Assembly (NCBI GenBank): GCA_017535325.1
Contig: JAFXUC010000008.1
Location: 1 to 43,375, forward strand
Source: Bacteroidales bacterium
Lineage (GTDB): Bacteria; Bacteroidota; Bacteroidia; Bacteroidales; UBA3824
Length of the DNA: 43,375 nucleotides
Direction: 5' to 3'
The notes beneath the pieces were generated by a model that saw nothing but the letters and a program-made list of their open reading frames with translations, did not search any database and was not told where the DNA came from. Shown piece after piece: positions 16,094-23,941 of the stretch; position 1 is the stretch's first letter; each line of letters starts with the position of its first letter. Both the position numbers and the translations under genes were made by a program.

Positions 16094-17821
16094 ATGGAAG
16101 AGAGTAAAAATTTTATTGAGCAGTTGGTAGAAAAGAATCTTGAAGAGGGTAAAAACGGCAAACGTGTTCAAACCCGTTTCCCTCCTGAGCCCAACGGCTA
16201 TCTGCATATAGGACACGCTAAGGCCATTGCTTTGGACTTTGGAATCGCTAAAAAATACAACGGTGTCTGCAATCTCCGTTTTGACGACACAAACCCCGTC
16301 AAAGAGGACACCGAATACATGGAAACCATAAAACGCGACATCGAATGGCTCGGTTTTAAATGGGGGAATATTTATTACGCTTCCGACTATTTTCAGCAAC
16401 TTTGGGATTTTGCCGTAGAACTTATCAAACGCGGCAAGGCTTACGTTGACGAGCAGTCGTCTGAGACTATCGCCGAGCAGAAAGGCACTCCTACGCAGCC
16501 CGGCAAAGAAAGTCCTTTCAGAAACCGTCCCGTTGAAGAGTCTTTGGCGTTGTTTGAAAAGATGAACTCCGGCACTGTCGAGCCCGGCAAAATGGTTTTG
16601 CGTGCCAAAATCGACATGGCAAATCCTAACATGCACTTCCGCGACCCGATAATTTACAGAGTTCTCAACATACCTCACCTCAGAACCGGCGACAAATGGA
16701 ACGCTTATCCGATGTACGATTTTGCGCACGGTCAGAGCGACTATTTTGAAGGCGTAACGCACTCGCTTTGTACGTTGGAGTTTGTGGTTCACCGTCCGCT
16801 TTACGACTTGTTTATCGACTGGTTGAAAGAGGTCAGGGGCGAGGCTGACAACATGGACGACAACCGTCCGAGACAGACAGAGTTCAATAAACTCAATTTA
16901 AGTTATACTTTGATGAGCAAGCGCAACCTTTTGATTTTGGTAAAAGAGGGCTTGGTTGACGGCTGGGACGATCCGCGTATGCCCACGATTTGTGCTTTTC
17001 ACCGCAGGGGATACAGTCCTGAAAGTATCTTAAAGTTCATTGACAAAATCGGTTACACGACATACGACGCTCTCAACGAGTTTGAACTTTTGGAAAGCAC
17101 CGTCCGCGAAGACCTCAACACGAGAGCAACGAGAGTCTCCTGCGTGCTTGATCCTATAAAACTTGTCATCACCAATTATCCTGAAAATCAGGTTGAGGAG
17201 ATGACCGCAACCGACAACCCTGAGGACGAAAACAGCGGCACACATACGATAGAGTTCAGCCGTGAACTTTGGATTGAAAGGGACGATTTTATGGAAGACG
17301 CGCCCAAAAAATTCTTCCGTCTCGGTCCGGGTAAGGAAGTCCGTCTCAAAAACGCATATATTATAAAGTGTCCTGAGACGAATTTCTGCAAAAAAGATGA
17401 AAACGGCAACATCATAGAGATTTACGCTGAATACGACCCCGATAGTCGCAGTGGTTCGGCGGGTGCTGACCGTAAAATCAAAGGTAAGACTCTTCATTGG
17501 GTAAGTTGCGCACACGCTTTGAAAGCCGAAGTCCGTCTTTACGACCGCTTGTGGAAGGTAGAAAATCCCCGCGACGAAATGGCACGGATTCAGAAGGAGC
17601 AGGGTTGTGAGCCGTTGGAGGCTATGAAACAGATGATAAATCCAGATTCTTTGAAGGTGTTAAAGAACTGTTACATAGAGAAATATGCTGCCTCGCTTAA
17701 ACCTTTGAGTTACTTGCAGTTTATCCGAATGGGGTATTTTACGATTGACCCCGACAGTACGGCGGAAAATCTTATTTTCAACCGCACCGCAACGCTCAAA
17801 GAAACTTGGACAAAGAAATAA
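16094..17821 (+). CDS. glnS: Glutaminyl-tRNA synthetase
   Basis: 575 residues from the ATG at 16094, in the usual GlnRS range. It charges tRNA-Gln directly, so the organism need not rely on the GatCAB amidation route. The class I signature is RFPPEPNGYLHIGHAKA and the KMSKS-type loop is LMSKRNLL; the FPPEPNGYLHIGHA form marks GlnRS rather than bacterial GluRS. The catalytic domain is followed by the two beta-barrel anticodon-binding domains, including the segment LHWVSCAHALKAEVRLYDRLW. The frame extends back to 16040, but that stretch covers the -7 box. A tRNA-Gln gene follows about 250 nt downstream. A terminator sits immediately after the stop. Confidence 0.95.
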   Translation: MEESKNFIEQLVEKNLEEGKNGKRVQTRFPPEPNGYLHIGHAKAIALDFGIAKKYNGVCNLRFDDTNPVKEDTEYMETIKRDIEWLGFKWGNIYYASDYFQQLWDFAVELIKRGKAYVDEQSSETIAEQKGTPTQPGKESPFRNRPVEESLALFEKMNSGTVEPGKMVLRAKIDMANPNMHFRDPIIYRVLNIPHLRTGDKWNAYPMYDFAHGQSDYFEGVTHSLCTLEFVVHRPLYDLFIDWLKEVRGEADNMDDNRPRQTEFNKLNLSYTLMSKRNLLILVKEGLVDGWDDPRMPTICAFHRRGYSPESILKFIDKIGYTTYDALNEFELLESTVREDLNTRATRVSCVLDPIKLVITNYPENQVEEMTATDNPEDENSGTHTIEFSRELWIERDDFMEDAPKKFFRLGPGKEVRLKNAYIIKCPETNFCKKDENGNIIEIYAEYDPDSRSGSAGADRKIKGKTLHWVSCAHALKAEVRLYDRLWKVENPRDEMARIQKEQGCEPLEAMKQMINPDSLKVLKNCYIEKYAASLKPLSYLQFIRMGYFTIDPDSTAENLIFNRTATLKETWTKK

Positions 17822-17829
17822 ATTTTACA

Positions 17830-17860
17830 AAAACGAGCCGCAATTTTCGCGGCTCGTTTT
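17830..17860 (+). terminator. Terminator after glnS
   Basis: A 12-bp perfect stem (17830-17841 with 17849-17860), 7-nt loop AATTTTC, with the U-tract as the right end of the stem. Confidence 0.85.
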
Positions 17861-17865
17861 GTAAT

Positions 17866-17972
17866 AACTTCAACCGTAACCTGTAATTTTTTTATAGTTA
17901 CGGTTGGTATTATTATAAGAACCTCAACCGTAACCTGTATTTTTAACACAGTTACGGTTGGGATTATTTGAT
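17866..17972. repeat. Tandem direct repeat, two 54-nt units each with a 10-bp inverted repeat
   Basis: Units at 17866-17919 and 17920-17972 share nearly the same sequence. Each has CAACCGTAAC (17871-17880; 17925-17934) and its exact complement GTTACGGTTG (17897-17906; 17951-17960), separated by a T-rich 16-nt loop and followed by an ATTATT tail. They lie between the glnS terminator and the tRNA-Gln promoter. No gene fits in this stretch. The units may be RNA hairpins, regulator sites, or copies of a short dispersed element; only a genome-wide search would tell. Confidence 0.85.
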
Positions 17973-18008
17973 AAACTAAAAAAGTTTTAAAAAAAACTTC
18001 AAAAAAAT

Positions 18009-18039
18009 TTTGTGGTTTCAAAAAAACGCTTTATCTTTG
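18009..18039 (+). promoter_or_regulatory. Promoter of tRNA-Gln
   Basis: TTTG at 18009-18012, 19-nt spacer, TATCTTTG at 18032-18039 followed by CACC. A close match to the Bacteroidota consensus. Confidence 0.85.
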
Positions 18040-18068
18040 CACCGTCTTTTGAAAAGGGACTTATTTAC

Positions 18069-18141
18069 TGCCCAATGGTGTAATTGGCAACACGTCTGAC
18101 TCTGGATCAGGAGAGTTCAGGTTCGACCCCTGATTGGGCAA
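18069..18141 (+). tRNA. tRNA-Gln (anticodon CTG)
   Basis: Full cloverleaf: acceptor TGCCCAA pairing with TTGGGCA, anticodon stem TCTGA/TCAGG with loop CTCTGGA (anticodon CTG, reads CAG), T-arm TCAGG-TTCGACC-CCTGA, discriminator A. CCA is not encoded. The first pair T-A is usual for tRNA-Gln. Confidence 0.95.
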
Positions 18142-18142
18142 C

Positions 18143-18180
18143 AAAAAACAAGAAGATCTTTTGGATTTTCTTGTTTTTTT
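18143..18180 (+). terminator. Terminator after tRNA-Gln
   Basis: A 12-bp stem (18143-18154 with 18168-18179) ending in a run of T. Its loop holds the TTTG box of the next promoter. Confidence 0.8.
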
Positions 18181-18190
18181 TGTATCTTAG
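18160..18190 (+). promoter_or_regulatory. Promoter of the kinase/receiver operon
   Basis: TTTG at 18160-18163, 19-nt spacer, TATCTTAG at 18183-18190, one mismatch to TAnnTTTG. It lies 24 nt before the ATG at 18214 and is embedded in the preceding terminator. Confidence 0.6.
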
Positions 18191-18213
18191 CAGTCGGAAA
18201 TAAAATTATTGAA

Positions 18214-20157
18214 ATGGAAAAATCTACGATTTTAGTGGTGGACGACAGTGCATCTAATTTGTTGTTAGTCAATGATATACTGTCAAGCGAACCAAATTAT
18301 GAGATTATAACTGAGAGCGACGGGGGGAAGGTTGTTGATATATTGAATAACAACAAAATCGACCTTATACTCTTAGATGTTATGATGCCGAGAGTTGACG
18401 GCTTTGAAGTTTGCCGGAGAATCAAGGCTGATTTGGCTTTTAAGGATATTCCGATAATTTTTCTTACTGCTAAAATTGACGAGGCAAGCCTTCTTGCCGG
18501 TTTTGAACTCGGCGGTGTTGATTATATCAAAAAACCTTTCCTGATTTCAGAACTTATCGCAAGGGTAAAAACTCATCTGCAACTTAAAAAAACCAACGAA
18601 AAACTCAAAAACGAACTTTTCCAGCATTATTTGACACAGCAGAGTTTGCAGGTTTCGCAAAACGAACTCTCTGTTAAAAATAATATTGCGTCGGTTTTTC
18701 TCTCTGAAAGTCAGAAAGAGGTTTATCCGAAACTTTTGGAAGAGATTTTGAAGTATGTCGGTCTCACATACGGTGTTATCGGTTATTTCAACGCCGACAA
18801 AAAACTTGTCTGCCCTTCGATTTATTCTGGCGAGATAGAGTCTGACAAGAATTATGTTTTTGACCTTCAAGACATCGGCGACGTGGCGATTGCCGTTGTG
18901 AAAAAAAGAACGGTGATTCAAAAAAACGTAACCTCGCCGCTTTTCTTTACGAAGGCAAAAGTCAGTTGCATGATTTGTACGCCGATTGTTTATGCTTCTC
19001 AGGTTATCGGTTTGATTGCCGTTGCGGGAAAAAACAACGAATATATCGACAGTTACAGAGAAAAACTTGAAGATATTGCAAGGTTTCTCTCCTCTATAAT
19101 GTACAACAGCCTTGAAAGAAAAACCGCGGAAAAACTTTTGCAGTTTTCAGAAGAGAAATTCCGCACGCTTTTCAACAATGCTGACGGAGGTATTTTGATT
19201 TTCGGTTATAACGGCAAAGAGTTTTCGCTTTCGGAAATCAACAAGTCGGGACTTGCTATGACCGGATATTCAAAAGAGGAACTTTACGGCGGCAACGCTG
19301 AACAAATCATCGAGCCTATTTTCTTGGAAAAATACCGCGAGATGATGAATCTTGCTTTAAACGGCGAAACTCAAAATTTTGAAACATACATCGTTACCCA
19401 TGACGGCAAAACTGTTCCGGTGGAAATCGGTGTCGGACGTTTTTCGTTGCAGGACGGCAAGGTTTTTGTGTTTAACATCATACGCGATATTTCTTTCAGG
19501 AAAGACCTTGACAAGCAACTTTTTAACACGATAGTCGAGACTCAGGAAAACGAGCGTCAGCGTTTTGCAAAAGATATTCACGACGGAATCGGCTCGTATC
19601 TCACAAGCCTGATAACATATCTTAACCTCTTGGCTTCCAGCAAAATATCTGTTATGGAAATGCCGGATATTTTTGAGGAGATGAAAGAACTCGTTATGGA
19701 GGCGGCTGAGGAGTCAAAAAATATTGCAAACGACCTTATTCCCGATGTTCTTAACAATTTCGGTCTTGTGGCCGGCATAAAAAATCTTGCAAAGCATGTT
19801 TTTGTGGACGGCAATATGCAGGTGATTTTTGAGTGCGGAAATTTTGTTGAACCTCAAAACAAGATGCTCAAAACCGCGCTTTTCAGAATTGTTAACGAAC
19901 TTTTCAACAATGCTGTCAAGTATTCGCACGGGACTAAGATGATTCTTATTCTCGAAACCGAAGGCAATTATACACGCCTTAAATACGTTGATGACGGCGT
20001 AGGCTTTGAGACTGAGGAAGTTATGCAGCGGATTCATGACAAAAAAGTTTCGGGCTTGAAAAACATTCAGGGACGTGTCGCTAATTTCAACGGCACTTTT
20101 GATATTAAGACTTCATTAGGCAACGGATTGGAAATCAACATAATTGTCCTTAATTGA
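18214..20157 (+). CDS. Receiver-GAF-PAS histidine kinase (HisKA_3 type)
   Basis: 647 residues, no membrane helix. Order: receiver (5-122; ILVVDDS, LILLDVMMP with Asp55, KKPF with Lys107), helical linker, GAF domain (about 155-300), PAS domain (about 310-430), then a NarX-type dimerisation domain with FAKDIHDGIG (His456) and an HATPase domain with NELFNNAVKYS (Asn566) and VDDGVGF. All expected catalytic residues are present. It is thus a cytoplasmic kinase whose own input is modulated by a receiver. HisKA_3 kinases usually pair with LuxR-type response regulators, but the adjacent gene, 7 nt downstream, encodes two receivers and no DNA-binding domain. The output is therefore likely phosphorelay or protein-protein signalling. 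Confidence 0.93.
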   Translation: MEKSTILVVDDSASNLLLVNDILSSEPNYEIITESDGGKVVDILNNNKIDLILLDVMMPRVDGFEVCRRIKADLAFKDIPIIFLTAKIDEASLLAGFELGGVDYIKKPFLISELIARVKTHLQLKKTNEKLKNELFQHYLTQQSLQVSQNELSVKNNIASVFLSESQKEVYPKLLEEILKYVGLTYGVIGYFNADKKLVCPSIYSGEIESDKNYVFDLQDIGDVAIAVVKKRTVIQKNVTSPLFFTKAKVSCMICTPIVYASQVIGLIAVAGKNNEYIDSYREKLEDIARFLSSIMYNSLERKTAEKLLQFSEEKFRTLFNNADGGILIFGYNGKEFSLSEINKSGLAMTGYSKEELYGGNAEQIIEPIFLEKYREMMNLALNGETQNFETYIVTHDGKTVPVEIGVGRFSLQDGKVFVFNIIRDISFRKDLDKQLFNTIVETQENERQRFAKDIHDGIGSYLTSLITYLNLLASSKISVMEMPDIFEEMKELVMEAAEESKNIANDLIPDVLNNFGLVAGIKNLAKHVFVDGNMQVIFECGNFVEPQNKMLKTALFRIVNELFNNAVKYSHGTKMILILETEGNYTRLKYVDDGVGFETEEVMQRIHDKKVSGLKNIQGRVANFNGTFDIKTSLGNGLEINIIVLN

Positions 20158-20164
20158 TTAAATT

Positions 20165-20968
20165 ATGGATTTAAGGAAGATAGTATTGGTTGACGATAAA
20201 AAAGCGTTCAGACAGTCTTTCAAACTCCTTTTGCGCAAAGTCGGCGGCTCTGAGGTTGTCGCCGAATACGCCTCCGGCGAGGAGTTTTTGCAAAGTCTGT
20301 CGGAAGATTTTTGTGCCGATATTATTTTCATATCTTTTGAAATATCAGGACTTTCGGGCGTTGAGACCGTTAAAAGAGCCCTGAAAAAAAAGCCCGGTCT
20401 TGTGATAATAGCCATGTCGCTTTCGGGCGAAAAAATTTACGTTGATTCTATGATAAACGCGGGAGCGAGGGGTTTTCTGCTGAAATTTTCCGACAATTTT
20501 TCCATTCTTGAAACCGTTGTACGCCACCCTTCGGCGGAGATTTTTTATTCTTCTGAAATCAATCCGGGCGGCAACCTCAAACATTCCGACACGATTCCCG
20601 TTTTGCTTATCGACGACAACGAATCGTCGCTTTTTATCAGCGAATATATATTAAGAAATGAGGATTTTCAGGTGATTCCGTATCATTCGGCAGTTGACGC
20701 GCTTAATTTCGCACTGAAAACCGCCGCGCCGAGGCTTGTGGTAACGGATTATCTCATGCCGGAAATTTCGGGTATGGAATTTTCTGTGAAACTGCGCCAG
20801 ATTCCTGATTACAAAGATGTTCCGCTTTTGATGCTCTCCACCGAGGTCAACCGCGAGATAAAAAAGAAAGCCGAAAAATGCGGAATTGACATGGTTTTGA
20901 AAAAGCCTTTTCATGCCAAAGACCTTGTTACAGCGGCGGAAACATTAATTTTTGAAAAAAAATCCTGA
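20165..20968 (+). CDS. Tandem-receiver protein, first receiver lacks the phospho-acceptor
   Basis: 267 residues made of two receiver domains. The first (about 4-125) has the acidic pair VLVDDK and the conserved Lys (LLKFSD), but the acceptor position reads IIFISFEISGLSG, with Ser57 in place of Asp. The second (about 144-262) is complete: VLLIDDN, LVVTDYLMPEISG with Asp195, and KKPF with Lys247. No output domain follows. It starts 7 nt after the kinase gene and is surely co-transcribed. By family knowledge, Asp-less receivers act as constitutive or phosphorylation-independent interaction modules, so this may be a dimer or docking partner for the kinase, with the second receiver as acceptor. 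Confidence 0.88.
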   Translation: MDLRKIVLVDDKKAFRQSFKLLLRKVGGSEVVAEYASGEEFLQSLSEDFCADIIFISFEISGLSGVETVKRALKKKPGLVIIAMSLSGEKIYVDSMINAGARGFLLKFSDNFSILETVVRHPSAEIFYSSEINPGGNLKHSDTIPVLLIDDNESSLFISEYILRNEDFQVIPYHSAVDALNFALKTAAPRLVVTDYLMPEISGMEFSVKLRQIPDYKDVPLLMLSTEVNREIKKKAEKCGIDMVLKKPFHAKDLVTAAETLIFEKKS

Positions 20969-20974
20969 AAAAAT

Positions 20975-21005
20975 TTTGCAGAATTAAAAAATGTTTTTAC
21001 CTTTG
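20975..21005 (+). promoter_or_regulatory. Promoter of tRNA-Cys
   Basis: TTTG at 20975-20978, 19-nt spacer, TACCTTTG at 20998-21005 followed by CACC. Confidence 0.85.
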
Positions 21006-21024
21006 CACCGTCGAAAAATAAAAC

Positions 21025-21095
21025 GGTCGGTTAGCCAAGCGGTTAGGTACCGGTCTGCAAAACCGTCGAGAGCGGTTCGACTCCGCTACCGACCT
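21025..21095 (+). tRNA. tRNA-Cys (anticodon GCA)
   Basis: Acceptor GGTCGGT pairs with ACCGACC. The anticodon loop is CTGCAAA (anticodon GCA). T-arm contains GGTTCGACTCC. The discriminator is T, as expected for tRNA-Cys. CCA is not encoded. One anticodon-stem pair is a mismatch. Confidence 0.93.
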
Positions 21096-21103
21096 CTGAT
21101 TAT

Positions 21104-21141
21104 AAAACCTCAGTTCTGAAAAGAATTGAGGTTTTTTTTTG
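21104..21141 (+). terminator. Terminator after tRNA-Cys
   Basis: A 14-bp stem (21104-21117 with 21122-21135, one G-U) closed by a GAAA tetraloop, followed by a T run. Confidence 0.9.
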
Positions 21142-21214
21142 GTGATAATGAAAAAAAATTTTTTTACTACGAAAATAAAATCTATATTTACACACGTAAA
21201 AAAAATGTTTGAAT

Positions 21215-21991
21215 ATGGAGAATAAAATATTAGGAGTAATACCGGCAAAAATGGCGTCTAAAAATTTTCCGAACAAGCCGATGGCGGAAATTTTGGGTAT
21301 GCCGATGATAGGACACGTATATAACAGAGCAAAACTGTGTCCTGATTTCACGGATGTTTATGTGGCAACGGCTGACGAAGAAATCATTGATTATATAACA
21401 TCTAACGGCGGCAATTGCGTTATGATAGGGGAGAGCCGCATAAGCGCGACCGACAGGGTTGCCGAAGCGGTCAGAAAAATTGAAGCCGAAAAAGGTATCG
21501 TTTATGATTTGGTGGTTTTAATCCAGCCCGACGAGCCGATGATAACGCCCGAAATGCTCGGACGCGCTATAAGTCCGCTCGTTATGGACAAAAAACTTAA
21601 AATGACTACTTTGATGTCGGAAATCACCGACGACAAAATTTTTTACGACAGAAACGAAATCAAAGTGGTTGTTGACACGCAAAACAATGCGATGTTTCTC
21701 TCCCGCGAGCCTATTCCGACCGACAGCCGCGGAATGAAGTTTCCGAGAATGAAACTTGTCGGCATTGACGTTTTCAGACGCAGTTTTTTGAATGAGTTCA
21801 ACGTAACGCTCTCTACGCCGCTTGAACTTGCAGAGGGAATAGACCTTATCAGAATCATTGAAAACGGCATGAGAATCAAGATGACGCTTACCGACGAGGC
21901 AACGTTTTCAGTTAATCACCCCGAAGAACTTCCTTTGGTGGAAGGACTTATGAAAGAGCAGGAATATTTGTTGAAGAAATACATAAAGTAA
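21215..21991 (+). CDS. KdsB-like CMP-sugar cytidylyltransferase
   Basis: 258 residues from the ATG at 21215; the frame extends to a TTG at 21209. It would transfer CMP from CTP to a Kdo-like or related acidic sugar, feeding surface glycan synthesis in the cytoplasm. Visible motifs are IPAKMASKNFPNKPMAEILGMPMIGHVYNRA, split over the nucleotide-binding strand and helix, then ISATDRVAEA, and FLSREPIPTD. Classical KdsB has VQGDEPxI; here the site reads IQPDEPMI, with Pro replacing Gly. The ILGMPMI opening and this site fit a KdsB-like side family better than the lipid-A Kdo enzyme, so I leave the gene symbol empty. It is followed 20 nt later by gltX, likely the same transcript. Confidence 0.8.
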   Translation: MENKILGVIPAKMASKNFPNKPMAEILGMPMIGHVYNRAKLCPDFTDVYVATADEEIIDYITSNGGNCVMIGESRISATDRVAEAVRKIEAEKGIVYDLVVLIQPDEPMITPEMLGRAISPLVMDKKLKMTTLMSEITDDKIFYDRNEIKVVVDTQNNAMFLSREPIPTDSRGMKFPRMKLVGIDVFRRSFLNEFNVTLSTPLELAEGIDLIRIIENGMRIKMTLTDEATFSVNHPEELPLVEGLMKEQEYLLKKYIK

Positions 21992-22011
21992 CATAATAGA
22001 AATATCAGAAA

Positions 22012-23538
22012 ATGAGAGAAGTAAGAGTAAGATTTGCGCCCTCGCCGACAGGTGCTTTGCATTTGGGCGGCGTCAGAACCGCGCTTTTTAATTACCTTTT
22101 TGCCCGCAAACACGGCGGCAAGTTTATTTTAAGAATTGAAGACACCGACCAGACCCGTTTTGTGCCGGGTGCCGAAGAATACATCATCAAATCCCTTGAA
22201 TGGATTGGTCTTGACATTGACGAAAGCGACCTCAAAGGCGGCGAATACGGACCTTACAAACAGAGCAACCGCAAACACCTTTATACAAAATACGCTTTGG
22301 AACTTGTTGAAAAGGGTTTTGCGTATTACGCTTTTGACACCCCGGAGGAGTTGGAGGCAATGCGCAAAAAACTTGAAGCCGAAAAAGCCTCTGTTCAGTC
22401 ATACGGTCCTAAAACCCGTATGTCGATGAAAAACTCTCTGACAATGCCGGCAGACGAGGTGAAAAAACTTTTGGCTGAAAACACGCCTTACGTTATTCGT
22501 TTCAAAATGCCCGAAGACGAAAAACTCGTTTTGAAAGACATTATCCGCGGCGAAATCAAGGCTGACACTTCGATCCTTGACGACAAAGTATTATATAAAA
22601 GTGATGGTATGCCAACTTATCACTTGGCAAATATTGTTGACGACCATTTGATGAAAATTTCGCACGTAATCCGCGGCGAAGAGTGGTTGCCGTCTCTGCC
22701 GCTACACTTTTTATTATATAGAAGTTTCGGCTGGTTGGATACGATGCCGGAATTTGCGCATTTACCGTTAATCTTAAAACCGGACGGAAAAGGCAAACTC
22801 TCAAAACGCGACGGCGACCGTCTCGGTTTCCCTGTTTTTCCGCTTCATTGGGAAGACCCGAAAACCGCCGAAGTTTCAAAAGGTTACGAAGAGGCTGGCT
22901 ATTTCCCGGAGGCGTTCCTCAACATGATGGCACTTCTCGGCTGGAATCCCGGAAACACGACTCAGGAAATTTTCTCAAAAGAGGAACTCTGTCAACTTTT
23001 CAGCCTTGAAAAAGTCAGCAAGGCGGGCGCAAAATTCGACCCCGAAAAAAATAAATGGTTCAACAAGCAATATTTGGAGAGAAAAACAAACGAGGAACTC
23101 GCCGAATATTTCATCGAAGACGCTAAAAAAGACGGCGTTGAAGTTGACAAAAAACGTGCGGCCGAAATTTGCGGCTTGGTAAAAGACCGTTGCCATTTTT
23201 CTCACGACTTGTGGAAAGAAAGCACGTACTTCTTTATCGCGCCCGACAGTTACAACGAGGCTAACGTAAAGAAATTCTGGAAAGAGGATTCCGGAAAGAT
23301 TTTGATGCAGGCTTGGGAAGTTATAAAAGACGAAACTGATTTTTCAGCAAAGAATCTTGAAGATAAACTCTCGGCTTGGATTAATGCTAACGGACTTAAT
23401 TTTGGAAAAGTTCTTAATCCGATGCGCCTTGTTTTGGCAGGAGAATGTAAAGGACCCCACATTTTTGACATCTTGGAACAACTTGGAAAAGAGAATGTTT
23501 TAAAAAGACTTGAAAAAGGTGTTAAAATTTTGGAATAA
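22012..23538 (+). CDS. gltX: Glutamyl-tRNA synthetase
   Basis: 508 residues, the usual length. It charges tRNA-Glu. The class I HIGH motif is APSPTGALHLGGVRTALFN, and the KMSKS loop is KLSKRDGDRLGFPVFPL, a form I associate with Bacteroidota GluRS. RIEDTDQTR follows the first motif as in all discriminating GluRS. With glnS at 16094, both synthetases of the Glu/Gln pair are in one 8-kb stretch. No cysteine cluster typical of the zinc-containing GluRS is evident. The upstream kdsB-like gene is close enough for co-transcription. Confidence 0.96.
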   Translation: MREVRVRFAPSPTGALHLGGVRTALFNYLFARKHGGKFILRIEDTDQTRFVPGAEEYIIKSLEWIGLDIDESDLKGGEYGPYKQSNRKHLYTKYALELVEKGFAYYAFDTPEELEAMRKKLEAEKASVQSYGPKTRMSMKNSLTMPADEVKKLLAENTPYVIRFKMPEDEKLVLKDIIRGEIKADTSILDDKVLYKSDGMPTYHLANIVDDHLMKISHVIRGEEWLPSLPLHFLLYRSFGWLDTMPEFAHLPLILKPDGKGKLSKRDGDRLGFPVFPLHWEDPKTAEVSKGYEEAGYFPEAFLNMMALLGWNPGNTTQEIFSKEELCQLFSLEKVSKAGAKFDPEKNKWFNKQYLERKTNEELAEYFIEDAKKDGVEVDKKRAAEICGLVKDRCHFSHDLWKESTYFFIAPDSYNEANVKKFWKEDSGKILMQAWEVIKDETDFSAKNLEDKLSAWINANGLNFGKVLNPMRLVLAGECKGPHIFDILEQLGKENVLKRLEKGVKILE

Positions 23539-23582
23539 AATGTTAAATAATTATAAAAAAAAAAACGACCTCTAAAAATCAG

Positions 23583-23614
23583 TTTGTTAGTTCGCAAAAT
23601 AGTTATTAATTTTG
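23583..23614 (+). promoter_or_regulatory. Promoter-like element in the gltX-rplY gap
   Basis: TTTG at 23583-23586, 20-nt spacer, TAATTTTG at 23607-23614. Full match to the Bacteroidota pattern, but no reading frame begins after it. Confidence 0.55.
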
Positions 23615-23620
23615 CGGCGT

Positions 23621-23800
23621 AATAAGGAATTTAGGAGTAGTTATAAGGAGTATTTGTAAGAGTAATTATTGATTGATATAGTTGTAAAAGTTTTTAATGT
23701 AGTTTTTTTTATAATTGTTGTTTCATTTTATTAAAAAAAATAGATTTAAATAATTTATTTTCTTATTGCGCCTGAAAAGCAATTTTCAGGCGTTTTTTTT
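23621..23800 (+). ncRNA. Candidate small RNA of about 180 nt in the 403-nt gltX-rplY gap
   Basis: The gap from 23539 to 23941 holds no plausible gene. It has a full promoter match at 23583-23614 and a strong terminator ending at 23800, so a transcript of about 180 nt is predicted. The body is very AT-rich with GAGTA-like motifs (GGAGTAG, GGAGTAT, AGAGTA). I do not recognise a known RNA family. It may also be an inert leader fragment. Confidence 0.35.
23769..23800 (+). terminator. Strong terminator in the gltX-rplY gap
   Basis: A 10-bp perfect stem (23769-23778 with 23783-23792), GCAA tetraloop, then eight T. It is 230 nt after the gltX stop, which suggests it ends some other transcript. Confidence 0.85.
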
Positions 23801-23834
23801 GTGTGTAAAATTTTTTTCTGTGAAAAAAAGTATT

Positions 23835-23894
23835 TACCTTTGCACCCGAATTTCCACGGAGGGCGGCGTTTTTCCGTCCGTGCGATGGGAAATT
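23835..23894 (+). promoter_or_regulatory. rplY promoter -7 box and structured leader
   Basis: TACCTTTG at 23835-23842 marks the -7 box, giving a leader of about 90 nt. The leader can fold into an outer 6-bp stem (23849-23854 with 23889-23894), an inner 6-bp stem (23855-23860 with 23877-23882), and a 3-bp GC extension (23864-23866 with 23874-23876). A ribosomal-protein leader with structure could be autoregulatory; this is inference. Confidence 0.5.
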
Positions 23895-23941
23895 GAAATT
23901 AATTAATTCAATTTTGAGTAACACAAATTTTATTTAAAACA

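Noticed and set aside
17866..17972. Possible CRISPR array
   Set aside because: Only two units, directly adjacent with no unique spacers, and each carries a long internal palindrome; no cas gene is near.
17710..18021. Minus-strand open frame with repeated PTVT/VTVEV residues
   Set aside because: The residue repetition is produced by the tandem DNA repeat, and the frame runs through the end of glnS and its terminator.
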